From: Capnocytophaga felis
Lineage (GTDB): Bacteria > Bacteroidota > Bacteroidia > Flavobacteriales > Flavobacteriaceae
Length of the DNA stretch: 64,000 bases
Direction of reading: 5' to 3'
Assembly (NCBI RefSeq): GCF_009684755.1
Contig: NZ_BLBC01000005.1
Span: 434,001-498,000, forward strand
In this document: one piece after another, positions 1-8,559 of the stretch
Layout of the letters: each line of letters opens with the position of its first letter
How positions within the stretch are numbered: the stretch's first letter is position 1
Notes under the pieces: generated by a model
Databases searched by the model: none
What the model saw: the letters and a program-made list of their open reading frames with translations, nothing else
Told to the model about the DNA's origin: nothing
Position numbers and translations under genes: made by a program

Positions 1-302
1 AAGCCGAAGTATTCCGTTATATATTTTTCGTAAACTCCTAATTTGTCATTATAGAAGGCTCGCGATGTGAGCGTAAGCGTCTGGGCTTGTTTTGTCATCG
101 CTCCGATAATTCTGGGATGACAGTGCCCCTGATTTACAGCCGAGTAAGCCGACAAGAAGTCAAAATACTTTTTTCCTTCCAAATCCCACACGTAAACTCC
201 TTCGCCTTTACTCAAAACCACAGGAAGTGGATGATAATTATGTGCTCCGTGTTTGTCCTCAAGCTCCATTGCTTGTTTAGATGATAATCCTTCTATTGTC
301 AT
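1..302 (-). CDS. rocD: Ornithine--oxo-acid aminotransferase, N-terminal part (cut by window edge)
   Basis: The reverse strand from the ATG at 300-302 reads open to the window edge for about 100 codons. It begins [17 protein letters not shown] and contains the stretch [17 protein letters not shown] and then [19 protein letters not shown]. These are the N-terminal hallmarks of class III PLP aminotransferases of the ornithine aminotransferase type, which convert ornithine and 2-oxoglutarate to glutamate semialdehyde and glutamate. The PLP lysine and C-terminal domain lie outside the window. Identification rests on remembered family sequence and only the first quarter is visible. Confidence 0.85.
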   Translation of the reverse strand, partial: MTIEGLSSKQAMELEDKHGAHNYHPLPVVLSKGEGVYVWDLEGKKYFDFLSAYSAVNQGHCHPRIIGAMTKQAQTLTLTSRAFYNDKLGVYEKYITEYFG

Positions 303-377
303 ATATATTTTTGTTTAGAAAATAGTTATTAAAAGTTCCGCAATATACAAAATAATTTGTTTTATACAAATAAAATG

Positions 378-1139
378 CTACCGATAAGGACTTTCTGTAT
401 CTAATTTATCCAACTGAACCAAAACATTGCCTATTTTTTCCGTAATGTACTTAAAATAACGCTCTCCTTTTTCGGCGGTGGCAAGTTTGGGGTCGCCAAT
501 GCCCGTATCAGCCGTAACTTTACTCCACTGACGCTCTGCCCACATCCAACCTTGCGTGAATTCGGTTATTTTATGCTTTTTTTCGGCTCCATTTCCGGCT
601 TTTGCTATCGGAAGCACCAAATCAGGACGCAAATACATCAACAGACTGGTTTCCATCTCATCGGCGTGGTCTCCTACGTTATCAAAATAGTTTTTCTTCT
701 CCGGATTTTGAAACCAATTGCATAGTGAAATATACATTTTGGGGAATTTTAGCCCTAATTCACGAACAATCGGTTTGAAATCATTCCCTCCGTGGCTGTT
801 GAGAATCACCAATTTGTAAATCCCTTGCCGGTTGAGTGTTTCAACAATATCTGTCAGTAAGATAAGCTCTGTGCTGGGATTGATGTTGATGTCAAGCGTA
901 ATGTCCGCCTGCCCTGTGTTTACTCCAAAAGGAATAGCCGGCAGAACAATCACCTTGCTGCCTTGTTCCCAAGCAATGCGAGCCGCTTCGGCAGCAATAC
1001 ACTCCGATTCAATAACATCAGTAGCATACGGAAGATGATAATTATGAGCTTCGGTAGCTCCCCACGGAAGTATGGCAACGGAAAATTGCGTTTCTTGAAT
1101 TGCTTTCCAATTGGTTTCAGCTAAAATGTAAGGTCGCAT
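378..1139 (-). CDS. Creatininase-family amidohydrolase
   Basis: A 253-residue protein with the creatininase fold signature. The E-x-H-x-x-H-L-P run around residues 30-37 with D41, the NSHGGND loop at 114-120, and GDHADEMET at 156-164 carry the metal-binding residues expected for this family (creatinine amidohydrolase, MftE, FAPy deformylase). The length is normal. It has no signal peptide, so it should be a cytoplasmic amidohydrolase. The substrate cannot be told: true creatininase is unlikely because no creatine-pathway genes are nearby. It is divergent from trpS, and the two promoters share the 100-bp gap. The rocD-like gene lies 75 bp downstream on the same strand. Confidence 0.8.
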   Translation of the reverse strand: MRPYILAETNWKAIQETQFSVAILPWGATEAHNYHLPYATDVIESECIAAEAARIAWEQGSKVIVLPAIPFGVNTGQADITLDININPSTELILLTDIVETLNRQGIYKLVILNSHGGNDFKPIVRELGLKFPKMYISLCNWFQNPEKKNYFDNVGDHADEMETSLLMYLRPDLVLPIAKAGNGAEKKHKITEFTQGWMWAERQWSKVTADTGIGDPKLATAEKGERYFKYITEKIGNVLVQLDKLDTESPYR

Positions 1140-1165
1140 ATATAACTTTAATTTTGATTGAGCTA

Positions 1166-1173
1166 CAAAGGTA
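1166..1173 (-). promoter_or_regulatory. Candidate -7 element for the creatininase-family gene
   Basis: Read on the minus strand this is TACCTTTG, a match to the Bacteroidetes -7 consensus TAnnTTTG, 27 bp upstream of the start codon. No TTG lies at the expected -33 distance, so support is partial. It overlaps the divergent trpS control region. Confidence 0.4.
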
Positions 1174-1196
1174 TAAAAAATTTGAAAATGTTTTTG

Positions 1197-1204
1197 TAAT
1201 TTTG
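1197..1204 (+). promoter_or_regulatory. Candidate -7 element for trpS
   Basis: TAATTTTG matches the Bacteroidetes -7 consensus TAnnTTTG and lies 32 bp before the preferred trpS ATG. A -33 TTG at the usual 17-20 bp spacing is not evident. Confidence 0.45.
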
Positions 1205-1236
1205 TCGGGTTTAATAATTTGAAAATTCACAGAAAT

Positions 1237-2205
1237 ATGGCAAGAATACTAACAGGCATACAAAGTACAGGAACTCCGCATTTGGGAAACATTTTGGGGG
1301 CTATCCTTCCGGCAATGCAAATGGCACAAGACCCTAAAAACGAATCCTTTTTATTCATCGCGGATATGCACTCGCTCACACAAATCAAAAACGGAGAAGA
1401 ACTTCGCTCCAACACTTACAGCGTGGCTGCCACGTGGCTCGCCTTCGGGTTAGATACCGAAAAAGTGGTTTTCTACCGCCAAAGTGATGTTCCGCAAACT
1501 ACCGAACTTTCGTGGTACTTGAGTTGCTTTTTCCCGTATCAGCGTCTTACCCTTGCCCATTCGTTCAAAGATAAAGCAGACCGTCTCGAAGACGTCAATG
1601 CAGGGCTTTTCACTTACCCAATGCTGATGGCAGCCGATATTTTACTCTATGATGCTGAGATAGTTCCCGTTGGAAAAGACCAATTGCAACACTTGGAAAT
1701 TACCAGAGATGTCGCTTCGCGTTTTAATCATCAAATGGGAGAAACTTTCGTGCTTCCGCAAGCGAAAATCGAGGAAAGAATTATGATAATCCCCGGAACA
1801 GACGGCGAAAAGATGAGCAAATCGCGTAACAATTTTATCAATATTTTCCTTCCAGAGAAACAACTTCGGAAGCAAGTGATGAATATCCAAACCGATAGCA
1901 CACCGCTTGAAGCTCCGAAAAACCCCGACGCCTGCAACGTGTTCGCTTTATACCGATTGATGGCTTCAGAGGAGCAAGCCGAGCAAATGCGAGCCAATTA
2001 TTTGGGGGGGAACTACGGCTACGGACACGCCAAACAAGCCCTTTACGAACTCTTGCTTGAAAAATTTGCCGAACCGCGTCAAAAGTTCAACTATTATATG
2101 GACAACCTCGATGAGTTGGAGAAAATATTGCAAGAAGGAGCTGCCAAAGCTCAAAAAACAGCCAACGAAGTCCTGAAAAGAGTACGCCAAAAAGTAGGAT
2201 ATTAA
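1237..2205 (+). CDS. trpS: Tryptophanyl-tRNA synthetase
   Basis: A class Ic aminoacyl-tRNA synthetase that charges tRNA-Trp in the cytoplasm. I place the start at the ATG at 1237 (MARILTGIQSTG), giving 322 residues. A longer frame from a TTG at 1219 adds six unconserved residues. The HIGH-type motif is TPHLGN at residues 13-18 and the KMSKS motif is intact at about 192-196. The length fits bacterial TrpRS. A G7 run at 2004-2010 lies inside the frame but the reading frame is intact. The OsmC gene follows after 16 bp and recJ after that, so the three may be co-transcribed. Confidence 0.96.
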   Translation: MARILTGIQSTGTPHLGNILGAILPAMQMAQDPKNESFLFIADMHSLTQIKNGEELRSNTYSVAATWLAFGLDTEKVVFYRQSDVPQTTELSWYLSCFFPYQRLTLAHSFKDKADRLEDVNAGLFTYPMLMAADILLYDAEIVPVGKDQLQHLEITRDVASRFNHQMGETFVLPQAKIEERIMIIPGTDGEKMSKSRNNFINIFLPEKQLRKQVMNIQTDSTPLEAPKNPDACNVFALYRLMASEEQAEQMRANYLGGNYGYGHAKQALYELLLEKFAEPRQKFNYYMDNLDELEKILQEGAAKAQKTANEVLKRVRQKVGY

Positions 2206-2221
2206 CCAAAAAAATAACGAT

Positions 2222-2638
2222 ATGCATCAAATAACCACTGTTTGGAAAGGCGATATGCTCTTCTCGTCGAACAATCCGGGAGGAGAAATTTTAATTGATG
2301 CCGGAATAGAAAACGGCGGAAAAGGACAAGGACTCCGCCCCAAGGCGTTAATGCTTTCTGCTTTGGCAGGATGCTCGGGCTTGGACATAGCATCACTCAT
2401 ACGAAAAATGAAATTAGAAGTCGATGAGTTCAAAATTGAAACCTTTGGCGAACTAACGGAAGGACATCCGCAAGTGTATCACACTGTGCGAGTGGAATAT
2501 CACTTTTCGGGTACCAATCTTAATGAGGAAAAACTGAAAAGAACCGTAGATTTGTCCGTTGAAAAATATTGTGGCGTTATGCAGATGTTCAAACAGTTTG
2601 CAAAAATAGAAACGAAAGTCTTTTTTCACAAAAAGTAA
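2222..2638 (+). CDS. OsmC-family peroxide-reducing or redox protein
   Basis: A 138-residue cytoplasmic protein of the OsmC/Ohr fold. The two family cysteines are present: C51 in LAGCSGLDI at the start of the central helix and C117 in KYCGVM. In OsmC/Ohr these form the peroxidatic and resolving thiol pair that reduces organic hydroperoxides. The sequence resembles the YhfA-like OsmC branch more than Ohr, so the exact substrate is uncertain. It sits 16 bp after trpS and 28 bp before recJ, probably in one transcript. Confidence 0.85.
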   Translation: MHQITTVWKGDMLFSSNNPGGEILIDAGIENGGKGQGLRPKALMLSALAGCSGLDIASLIRKMKLEVDEFKIETFGELTEGHPQVYHTVRVEYHFSGTNLNEEKLKRTVDLSVEKYCGVMQMFKQFAKIETKVFFHKK

Positions 2639-2666
2639 TCCGAAAAGTTCACTAATCCTTAACAAT

Positions 2667-4361
2667 ATGATTCATCATTGGATATTTAAGCCCCAACCAC
2701 CATCAGAAATCGTAAAAAAGCTTCAGAAGGAACTAAACCTCAGCGAAATTCCTGCCACTTTGCTGGCCCAGCGAGGCATTTTCGATTTTGAACAGGCAAA
2801 AACCTTCTTTCGTCCGTCACTTTCTGACTTGCACAATCCGTTTTTGATGAAAGATATGGAAAAAGCAGTGCAAAGAGTGTTACGAGCCTTTGAAAAACAG
2901 GAAAAAATTCTTATTTATGGCGATTATGATGTGGACGGAACCACTGCCGTTTCGCTTATGTATTTGTACTTAAAGCAGTTTACGCACAAACTCGCCGCCT
3001 ATATCCCCGACCGATACACCGAAGGCTACGGCGTTTCCTTTCAAGGAGTTGATTATGCCTCAGAAAACGGATTTTCGCTCATCATCGCTTTGGATTGTGG
3101 CATAAAAGACATCGAAAAGGTACAATACGCCAGCGAAAAAGGCATTGATTTCATCATTTGCGACCATCATCGCCCTTCACAAGTGATTCCCAAAGCAATA
3201 GCTGTCTTAAATCCCAAGCAAACCGACTGTAATTATCCATACAAAGAGCTTTGCGGATGTGGCGTAGGCTTCAAATTAGTACAAGCGATAAACAAAACAC
3301 TAAAAAACCCATTCGAACAGATACAACCCTTGTTGGATTTGGTTGCAGTTGCCATAGGAGCTGACATTGTTCCTGTAACGGGGGAAAATCGGGTAATGTT
3401 ACATTACGGTTTAGAAATACTGAACAAAAATCCGTCGGTAGGGCTTACCGTTTTATTGGGAATGGAAGGGAAACCGGTTCAAATGATGGATATTGTTTTC
3501 GGATTGGCTCCCAAAATCAATTCAGCTGGAAGAATTGAACACGGAATGTTTGCTGTCAAACTTCTAACAGAAAGTTCTTATAGCCAAGCTATTGCCAAAG
3601 CCAAGCAGATTGAAACCTTTAACGGTGAGCGTAAAGAATTGGATGCCACCATTGAGCAAGAGGCACTAAATCAGATACAAGCCAATGGGGAAGAAGAAAA
3701 ATCGGCTACTGTGGTATATGCTCCGCATTGGCATAAGGGCGTTATTGGTATTGTTGCTTCCCGACTGATTGAAACTTACTATCGCCCAACGGTAGTTTTT
3801 ACAAAAAGTGGTGAAAAATATGCTGCATCGGCTCGTTCCGTGCAAGGATTTGATATTTATGAGGCTTTGGAGCAATGTAGTGAACACATTGAACAGTTCG
3901 GAGGACACAAATATGCCGCCGGACTGACCATTCTTCCCGAAAAATATTCACTTTTTAAACAAAAATTTGAAGAAGTGATTGCCAAAACCCTTCCTAAGGA
4001 ATTAAAATCACCTAAAATCACCATTGATACCAAACTTCCGCTGGAAAAAATCAATCAAAAAATGTTCAACATTTTAAAACAATTCGAGCCTTTTGGTCCG
4101 CAGAATATGCCTCCGATATTTTATGCCAAAAACGTGATTGATACAGGCTTTGCAAAGCAAATCGGGAAAGATAATAGCCATCTGCGACTTACTTTAAAGG
4201 ATTTCAACGGTAAAAATTTCTTTCCTGCAGTAGGATTTAATTTAGGACATAAGCTGGAGCTCGTAAAATCGGGCAAACCTTTTGAAATTGTTTATTCCAT
4301 CGAAGAAAACCATTGGAATGGAAACACTTCCCTGCAACTTAAAGTGAGGGATATTCGGTGA
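2667..4361 (+). CDS. recJ: Single-stranded-DNA-specific 5'-3' exonuclease RecJ
   Basis: A 564-residue DHH-family nuclease acting in recombination and mismatch repair. Catalytic metal ligands are visible: the Y-G-D-Y-D-V-D-G motif at 84-91, D143 in ALDCGI, and the CDHHRP motif with DHH at 166-168. The DHHA1 domain follows with GGHKYAAG near residue 415, and the OB-fold C-terminal region is complete. The length is typical for Bacteroidetes RecJ. It ends 52 bp before the convergent ald gene, and a hairpin terminator serves both. Confidence 0.96.
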   Translation: MIHHWIFKPQPPSEIVKKLQKELNLSEIPATLLAQRGIFDFEQAKTFFRPSLSDLHNPFLMKDMEKAVQRVLRAFEKQEKILIYGDYDVDGTTAVSLMYLYLKQFTHKLAAYIPDRYTEGYGVSFQGVDYASENGFSLIIALDCGIKDIEKVQYASEKGIDFIICDHHRPSQVIPKAIAVLNPKQTDCNYPYKELCGCGVGFKLVQAINKTLKNPFEQIQPLLDLVAVAIGADIVPVTGENRVMLHYGLEILNKNPSVGLTVLLGMEGKPVQMMDIVFGLAPKINSAGRIEHGMFAVKLLTESSYSQAIAKAKQIETFNGERKELDATIEQEALNQIQANGEEEKSATVVYAPHWHKGVIGIVASRLIETYYRPTVVFTKSGEKYAASARSVQGFDIYEALEQCSEHIEQFGGHKYAAGLTILPEKYSLFKQKFEEVIAKTLPKELKSPKITIDTKLPLEKINQKMFNILKQFEPFGPQNMPPIFYAKNVIDTGFAKQIGKDNSHLRLTLKDFNGKNFFPAVGFNLGHKLELVKSGKPFEIVYSIEENHWNGNTSLQLKVRDIR

Positions 4362-4365
4362 AATA

Positions 4366-4402
4366 AAAAACAGGCAATAGAAAACTACTGCCTGCCTTTT
4401 TG
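4366..4402. terminator. Bidirectional terminator between recJ and ald
   Basis: A 10-bp stem (CAGGCAATAG at 4371-4380 with CTACTGCCTG at 4385-4394, one G-U pair) with an AAAA loop is flanked by A-rich sequence on the left and T-rich on the right. The geometry fits a rho-independent terminator for both converging genes. Confidence 0.85.
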
Positions 4403-4413
4403 ATAATTTCGTA

Positions 4414-5523
4414 TTAATACACCTCACAAACGGGCGTATATTGCAATCCAAAGGTATCTGCCACAGCTTTGTAAACTACTTTTCCTTGAACAACATTCAA
4501 GCCTTCTTCAAGTCCTTTATCGTCCTGACAAGCTTGTTTCCAGCCTTTGTTGGCAAGTTCAATAGCGTATGGCAAAGTAGCGTTGGTCAATGCCAATGTA
4601 GAGGTGTACGGCACAGCTCCCGGAATGTTCGCCACACAGTAATGCAGAATGCCATCAACTTCGTAAACCGGCTCACTATGTGTAGTTACTCTTGATGTTT
4701 CAAAACAACCTCCTTGGTCGATAGCTACGTCCACCAATACAGAACCTTTTTTCATCAGTTTGAGCATTTCTCTGGTAAGAAGATGAGGAGCCTTTGCCCC
4801 CGGAATCAGTACGGCACCGATAATCAAATCACACGAAGGTAATTCATTTTGAATGTTGTAAGTTGAAGCAAACAAAGTATCAATATTTTTTGGAAGGATG
4901 GTATCTAGAACTCGTAATCTTGGTAATGAAATATCTGCAATGACTACATCAGCCCCCAATCCGGCAGCCATAATTGCGGCATTATAACCTACAATCCCGC
5001 CTCCAAGCACTAACACTTTTGCCGGCTTCACTCCAGGTACTCCTCCCATCAGTACTCCTCTTCCTCCTTGAGGTTTTTCCAAGAATCGGGCTCCTTGCTG
5101 GGCAGCCATACGCCCCGCAACTTCCGACATTGGAGTCAATAAAGGAAGCGAATTGTAAGCAGTAACCGTTTCGTAAGCCAAACAAACAGCTTTTCGCTTT
5201 ATCATCGCGTGCGTTAGAGCTTCTTCCGAAGCAAAATGAAAATACGTGAAAACCAACTGATTTTCACGCACCAATTCATATTCAGAAGCAATAGGTTCTT
5301 TCACTTTATATATCATATCAGCTGTTGCATAAACTTCCTCAATTGTTGGTAAAATAATTGCACCAGCTTTTACGTACTCCTCATCGGAGAAACCACTTCC
5401 CTGCCCTGCTGTTTTTTGAACATAGACAGTATGACCGTTTTTAACTAATTCGCTCACACCACTTGGTGTAGCTCCAACACGGTTTTCGTTGTTTTTAATT
5501 TCTTTTGGAATTCCTATTTTCAT
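4414..5523 (-). CDS. ald: Alanine dehydrogenase
   Basis: A 369-residue NAD-dependent enzyme interconverting L-alanine and pyruvate plus ammonia. It starts MKIGIPKEIKNNENRVG. The residues conserved for substrate binding and catalysis in alanine dehydrogenases are in place: R15, K75 in YKVKEP and H96 in YFHFASE. A Rossmann motif of the GGGIVGYNAA form lies near residue 175. It ends at a shared terminator with recJ. The opine-type pseudogene at 36861 belongs to the same superfamily but is a different subfamily. Confidence 0.95.
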   Translation of the reverse strand: MKIGIPKEIKNNENRVGATPSGVSELVKNGHTVYVQKTAGQGSGFSDEEYVKAGAIILPTIEEVYATADMIYKVKEPIASEYELVRENQLVFTYFHFASEEALTHAMIKRKAVCLAYETVTAYNSLPLLTPMSEVAGRMAAQQGARFLEKPQGGRGVLMGGVPGVKPAKVLVLGGGIVGYNAAIMAAGLGADVVIADISLPRLRVLDTILPKNIDTLFASTYNIQNELPSCDLIIGAVLIPGAKAPHLLTREMLKLMKKGSVLVDVAIDQGGCFETSRVTTHSEPVYEVDGILHYCVANIPGAVPYTSTLALTNATLPYAIELANKGWKQACQDDKGLEEGLNVVQGKVVYKAVADTFGLQYTPVCEVY

Positions 5524-5618
5524 TGTTTTTTTATTTAAAATTATCTATTTTGATGTGCTAAAGTTATGAAAACACATTGAAAAATACAAAAAACAATGAT
5601 ATTTTTTTATCTTTAAAG

Positions 5619-5801
5619 TTAAACCCTTCCCTTTAAAGCGTTGAATACCCACGCAATAGCAAAAAAACCAATCCCTACGGCAGCAAAGCCAAACCCAGCA
5701 ATATCATCATATCGGAAGGCTCCCAAGGCTATAAGTCCTACTCCCACAACTATCATTATAAGCGTGGCATATCCTAAAACGGTATTTTTATTCATCGACA
5801 T
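5619..5801 (-). CDS. Small two-helix membrane protein (CAL67264-type)
   Basis: A 60-residue inner-membrane protein with two predicted helices, roughly residues 9-28 and 36-54, ending in NALKGRV. The sequence recalls a small family widespread in Flavobacteriaceae named after locus CAL67264, whose role is unknown. A second in-frame ATG at 5795 (MNKNTVLG) could be the start. The longer form is kept because a purine-rich run precedes it. The upstream lipoprotein-like gene on the same strand ends only 11 bp away. Confidence 0.7.
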   Translation of the reverse strand: MSMNKNTVLGYATLIMIVVGVGLIALGAFRYDDIAGFGFAAVGIGFFAIAWVFNALKGRV

Positions 5802-5812
5802 AATCTTTCTTT

Positions 5813-6550
5813 TTAAAAATATTGTATTTTTCTTTCCGTAACAACCTTTTCAACCTCATAAATACGCTCAGTGCGTTGCGTCCAGTTGCCTTTTGAATCA
5901 TATTTATAGGAGAAAATTTTCTGTCCATAAAGCTGATTCCCTTCTCCGTAGTAATTTTCTTCTATGATATTATTTTTATCGTCATAAACATACTTTAAAA
6001 GCACTTTCTTTCCTTGCTTGTCCTCAAACCTTTTCTCCGAAACGTTGTTTTTAGCATCATAAATAATTTCTTGCCTTAGTAAAAAAGCACCGTCAGCAGT
6101 TAAGGACAACTCATTGATTTTGTTTCCTTTTTCGTCATACGAAGCAACTTGCTTTCCAGTGAGTTTTCCTGATGCATCATATCCTAAAACCTCCTCTTTC
6201 TGAACCTCAGCTTCGTAAGTGTAGTTTAAAACTTCTTCAATTTGATTTTTTTCATTCAGAATTTCGACTTTCGTCAAGTGGTTTTTATCATCATAAAAAT
6301 ATCGCCAGCTTGCAGAAGTTTTCCCTTCATTTGTAAATCTTCTACCAGAAATTTTAAATCCTTGATTGTTGTATTTTTCTTGTGTATTGAAGTTTGACAG
6401 AGATTCCTTTTTACCTTCACTGCCAACATAGCGATACGCAATGCTTTCCACAAATTTTACTTTTCCTTTCAGATTTTCCTTTTGCCAATCTGTTTTGAGA
6501 TTTTGTCCAAAAGCAATCGTTGAAATTAGAAAAACTAAAAATATTCTCAT
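5813..6550 (-). CDS. Secreted protein with YD-like repeats
   Basis: A 245-residue protein starting with a short signal peptide (hydrophobic residues 3-13, probable cleavage after AFGQ at about 16). The mature part is a run of short beta-strand units built around YDxKNN or YDDKN, for example YDDKNHL, YDEKGNK, YDAKNNV, YDDKNNI and YDSKGNW. These resemble the YD/RHS-type repeats of periplasmic or surface proteins. The final YDSKGNWTQR resembles a motif common in Bacteroidetes secreted repeat proteins. No enzyme motif is seen and the function is unknown. Confidence 0.75.
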   Translation of the reverse strand: MRIFLVFLISTIAFGQNLKTDWQKENLKGKVKFVESIAYRYVGSEGKKESLSNFNTQEKYNNQGFKISGRRFTNEGKTSASWRYFYDDKNHLTKVEILNEKNQIEEVLNYTYEAEVQKEEVLGYDASGKLTGKQVASYDEKGNKINELSLTADGAFLLRQEIIYDAKNNVSEKRFEDKQGKKVLLKYVYDDKNNIIEENYYGEGNQLYGQKIFSYKYDSKGNWTQRTERIYEVEKVVTERKIQYF

Positions 6551-6588
6551 TTGATGATATATAAAAAACGTTTGTAACTGTTTTTACT

Positions 6589-7743
6589 TTATTTACTGAT
6601 TACCAAAATAGTTTCCTTTACTTTTTGAGCTGTTTCCCGTGCTTTGGAAATATTTTCGTCAATAATAGTAACGTGTCCCATCTTTCGGAAAGGTCTCGTC
6701 TCTCGTTTTCCGTAAATATGTGGTGTAACGCCGTCCATAGCCATAATTTTTTCAATATTCTTATAAACTACGTTACCTTTATAGCCTTCTGCTCCAACCA
6801 AATTCACCATAACTCCAGCTACTTTGCTATCAGTTCTGCCCAATGGAAGATTCAAAATAGCACGCAAATGTTGTTCAAACTGGCTTGTGTAGGAAGCTTC
6901 AATGCTGTAATGACCCGAATTGTGAGGACGCGGAGCCACTTCATTGACCAAAATTTCATCATCTTGAGTTTGAAACATTTCCACAGCCAAAAGACCCGTA
7001 ATTTTGAGAGCATCAGCCACTTGAAGAGCTACTTTCCGAGCCTTTTCAGCTACTTCGTTCGCAATCCGAGCCGGGCAAATCACATATTCAACCTGATTGG
7101 CTTCAGGATGGAATTCCATTTCTACAACAGGATATGTTTTTATCTCTCCTTTCGGGTTGCGAGCCACTATTACAGCCAATTCATTTTTGAAAGGAATCAT
7201 CACTTCAGCAATACATTCTGTATCAGCAATGTTCGCTAAATCTTCCGTTGTACGGACAACCTTTACTCCATTTCCATCGTAACCAAAACGAGTACTTTTC
7301 CAAACAAAAGGAAACTGAACTTTGCCTTCTGTAACTGCCTGATTTAATTCTTCTTTCGAAGCAAAAGTTTCGAAACTTGCTGTCGGGATGTTGTTTTTTT
7401 TATAAAATTTTTTCTGAAATCCTTTATTTTGAATGATTCTCAAACTCTCTGCTGAAGGATATACTTTTATCCCCTCTTTCTCTAACTGCTCAAGAGCATC
7501 AACATTCACATTTTCAATTTCAATGGTAAGAACATCCACATTTTTACCGAATTTGTAAACCGCTTCATAATCATTCAAATCCCCTTGAAAGAACTCATTA
7601 CAAGCCAAACGACTCGGAGCATCGGCACTGGAATCTAGCACGTGCGTTTTAATATCATACTTTCGGGTTTCGGAAAGTAGCATCTTACCCAATTGCCCTC
7701 CTCCTAATATGCCCAAAGTAAAATCTGATGAAAAGTAATTCAT
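6589..7743 (-). CDS. purK: N5-carboxyaminoimidazole ribonucleotide synthase
   Basis: A 384-residue ATP-grasp enzyme of de novo purine synthesis. It makes N5-CAIR from AIR, bicarbonate and ATP in the cytoplasm. The N-terminal Rossmann-like motif LGILGGGQLGKM is near residue 10. The ATP-grasp core contains WKSTRFGYDGNGV and the metal-binding stretch LVNEVAPRPHNSGH at about residues 265-278, a strong PurK signature. The length is typical. No purE is adjacent. The frame is complete and a short gap separates it from the metallo-hydrolase gene upstream. Confidence 0.95.
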   Translation of the reverse strand: MNYFSSDFTLGILGGGQLGKMLLSETRKYDIKTHVLDSSADAPSRLACNEFFQGDLNDYEAVYKFGKNVDVLTIEIENVNVDALEQLEKEGIKVYPSAESLRIIQNKGFQKKFYKKNNIPTASFETFASKEELNQAVTEGKVQFPFVWKSTRFGYDGNGVKVVRTTEDLANIADTECIAEVMIPFKNELAVIVARNPKGEIKTYPVVEMEFHPEANQVEYVICPARIANEVAEKARKVALQVADALKITGLLAVEMFQTQDDEILVNEVAPRPHNSGHYSIEASYTSQFEQHLRAILNLPLGRTDSKVAGVMVNLVGAEGYKGNVVYKNIEKIMAMDGVTPHIYGKRETRPFRKMGHVTIIDENISKARETAQKVKETILVISK

Positions 7744-7794
7744 TTTAAATTAATTGCAAAGTAATTCTGAATAAAAAATAAGAAAGATACTTCA

Positions 7795-8472
7795 TTAAAT
7801 TGTAATAGTTCTGCCTATTTCAAGCAACAAAAGCTCCTTTCCTTTGGCTTTAAAACTGCGTTTTGCCAATTCGTGGTCAAGCTTAATGTAGCTGAAAGTG
7901 TCGTAGTTTACGCCCAGCACCCTATTACATTTTACAAAATCAGAAGCCATAACAGCGTCTTCTATGTCCATTGTGAAGTTACCACCGATTGGCAACACAG
8001 CAAAATCTATCTTATGACGCACCGGAATAAGCTGCATATCAAAGTGTAACGCCGTATTTCCGGCTATGTAAACAGTTTTTTCAGGTGTTTTCAAAACAAA
8101 ACCTCCCGCACAACCTCCCGTTTTTCCGTCAGGAAATGTTGAAGAATGCAAAGCTTGTACAAATTTCAAATGCCCAAACGGAAAATCAAACGAACCGCCC
8201 AAATTCATAGGATGTCCATCAAATCCCAAATTGTAATAATTTTCAACTATTTCAAAGTTTGAAATAATTTTTGCTCTGGTTCTGCTTGCGATGGCTTCAA
8301 CATCCATTGTATGATCTTGATGAGCATTGGTTATCAGGATGTAATCAGCTTTTATTTGATCAACGTTAATGTGTTTTGCGAAAGGGTTTCCTGAAATGAA
8401 GGGGTCAACCAAAAGATTTATATCCTCTGTTTTTATTCCAATACAAGAATGTCCGTAAAAAGTTATTTCCAT
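7795..8472 (-). CDS. UPF0173-type metallo-hydrolase (metallo-beta-lactamase fold)
   Basis: A 225-residue cytoplasmic protein of the metallo-beta-lactamase superfamily. It begins with the UPF0173 N-terminal motif ITFYGHSCIGIKT and has the metal-binding motif NAHQDHTMD at about 49-57 (HxxDH core). A second block, YIAGNTALHFDM, aligns to the usual GDTALFxDM, with Asn where many relatives have Asp. The family acts as a general metal-dependent hydrolase and the substrate is unknown. menA lies 87 bp upstream on the same strand. Confidence 0.82.
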   Translation of the reverse strand: MEITFYGHSCIGIKTEDINLLVDPFISGNPFAKHINVDQIKADYILITNAHQDHTMDVEAIASRTRAKIISNFEIVENYYNLGFDGHPMNLGGSFDFPFGHLKFVQALHSSTFPDGKTGGCAGGFVLKTPEKTVYIAGNTALHFDMQLIPVRHKIDFAVLPIGGNFTMDIEDAVMASDFVKCNRVLGVNYDTFSYIKLDHELAKRSFKAKGKELLLLEIGRTITI

Positions 8473-8559
8473 AGTATTTTTAACATCTATGAGATAAAAG
8501 TAAATGTATTTGAGTGATTAAATATAAAATATCAAGTTAAAATATCTTTGCTGGCGAAA

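Noticed and set aside
2004-2010. G7 run in trpS as a phase-variable site
   Set aside because: The gene is essential housekeeping and the frame is intact, so switching is unlikely.
6625-7239. Open frame of 204 codons on the plus strand across purK
   Set aside because: Antisense to a strongly supported purK; the translation is rich in Ser, Asn, His and Phe as typical of shadow frames.
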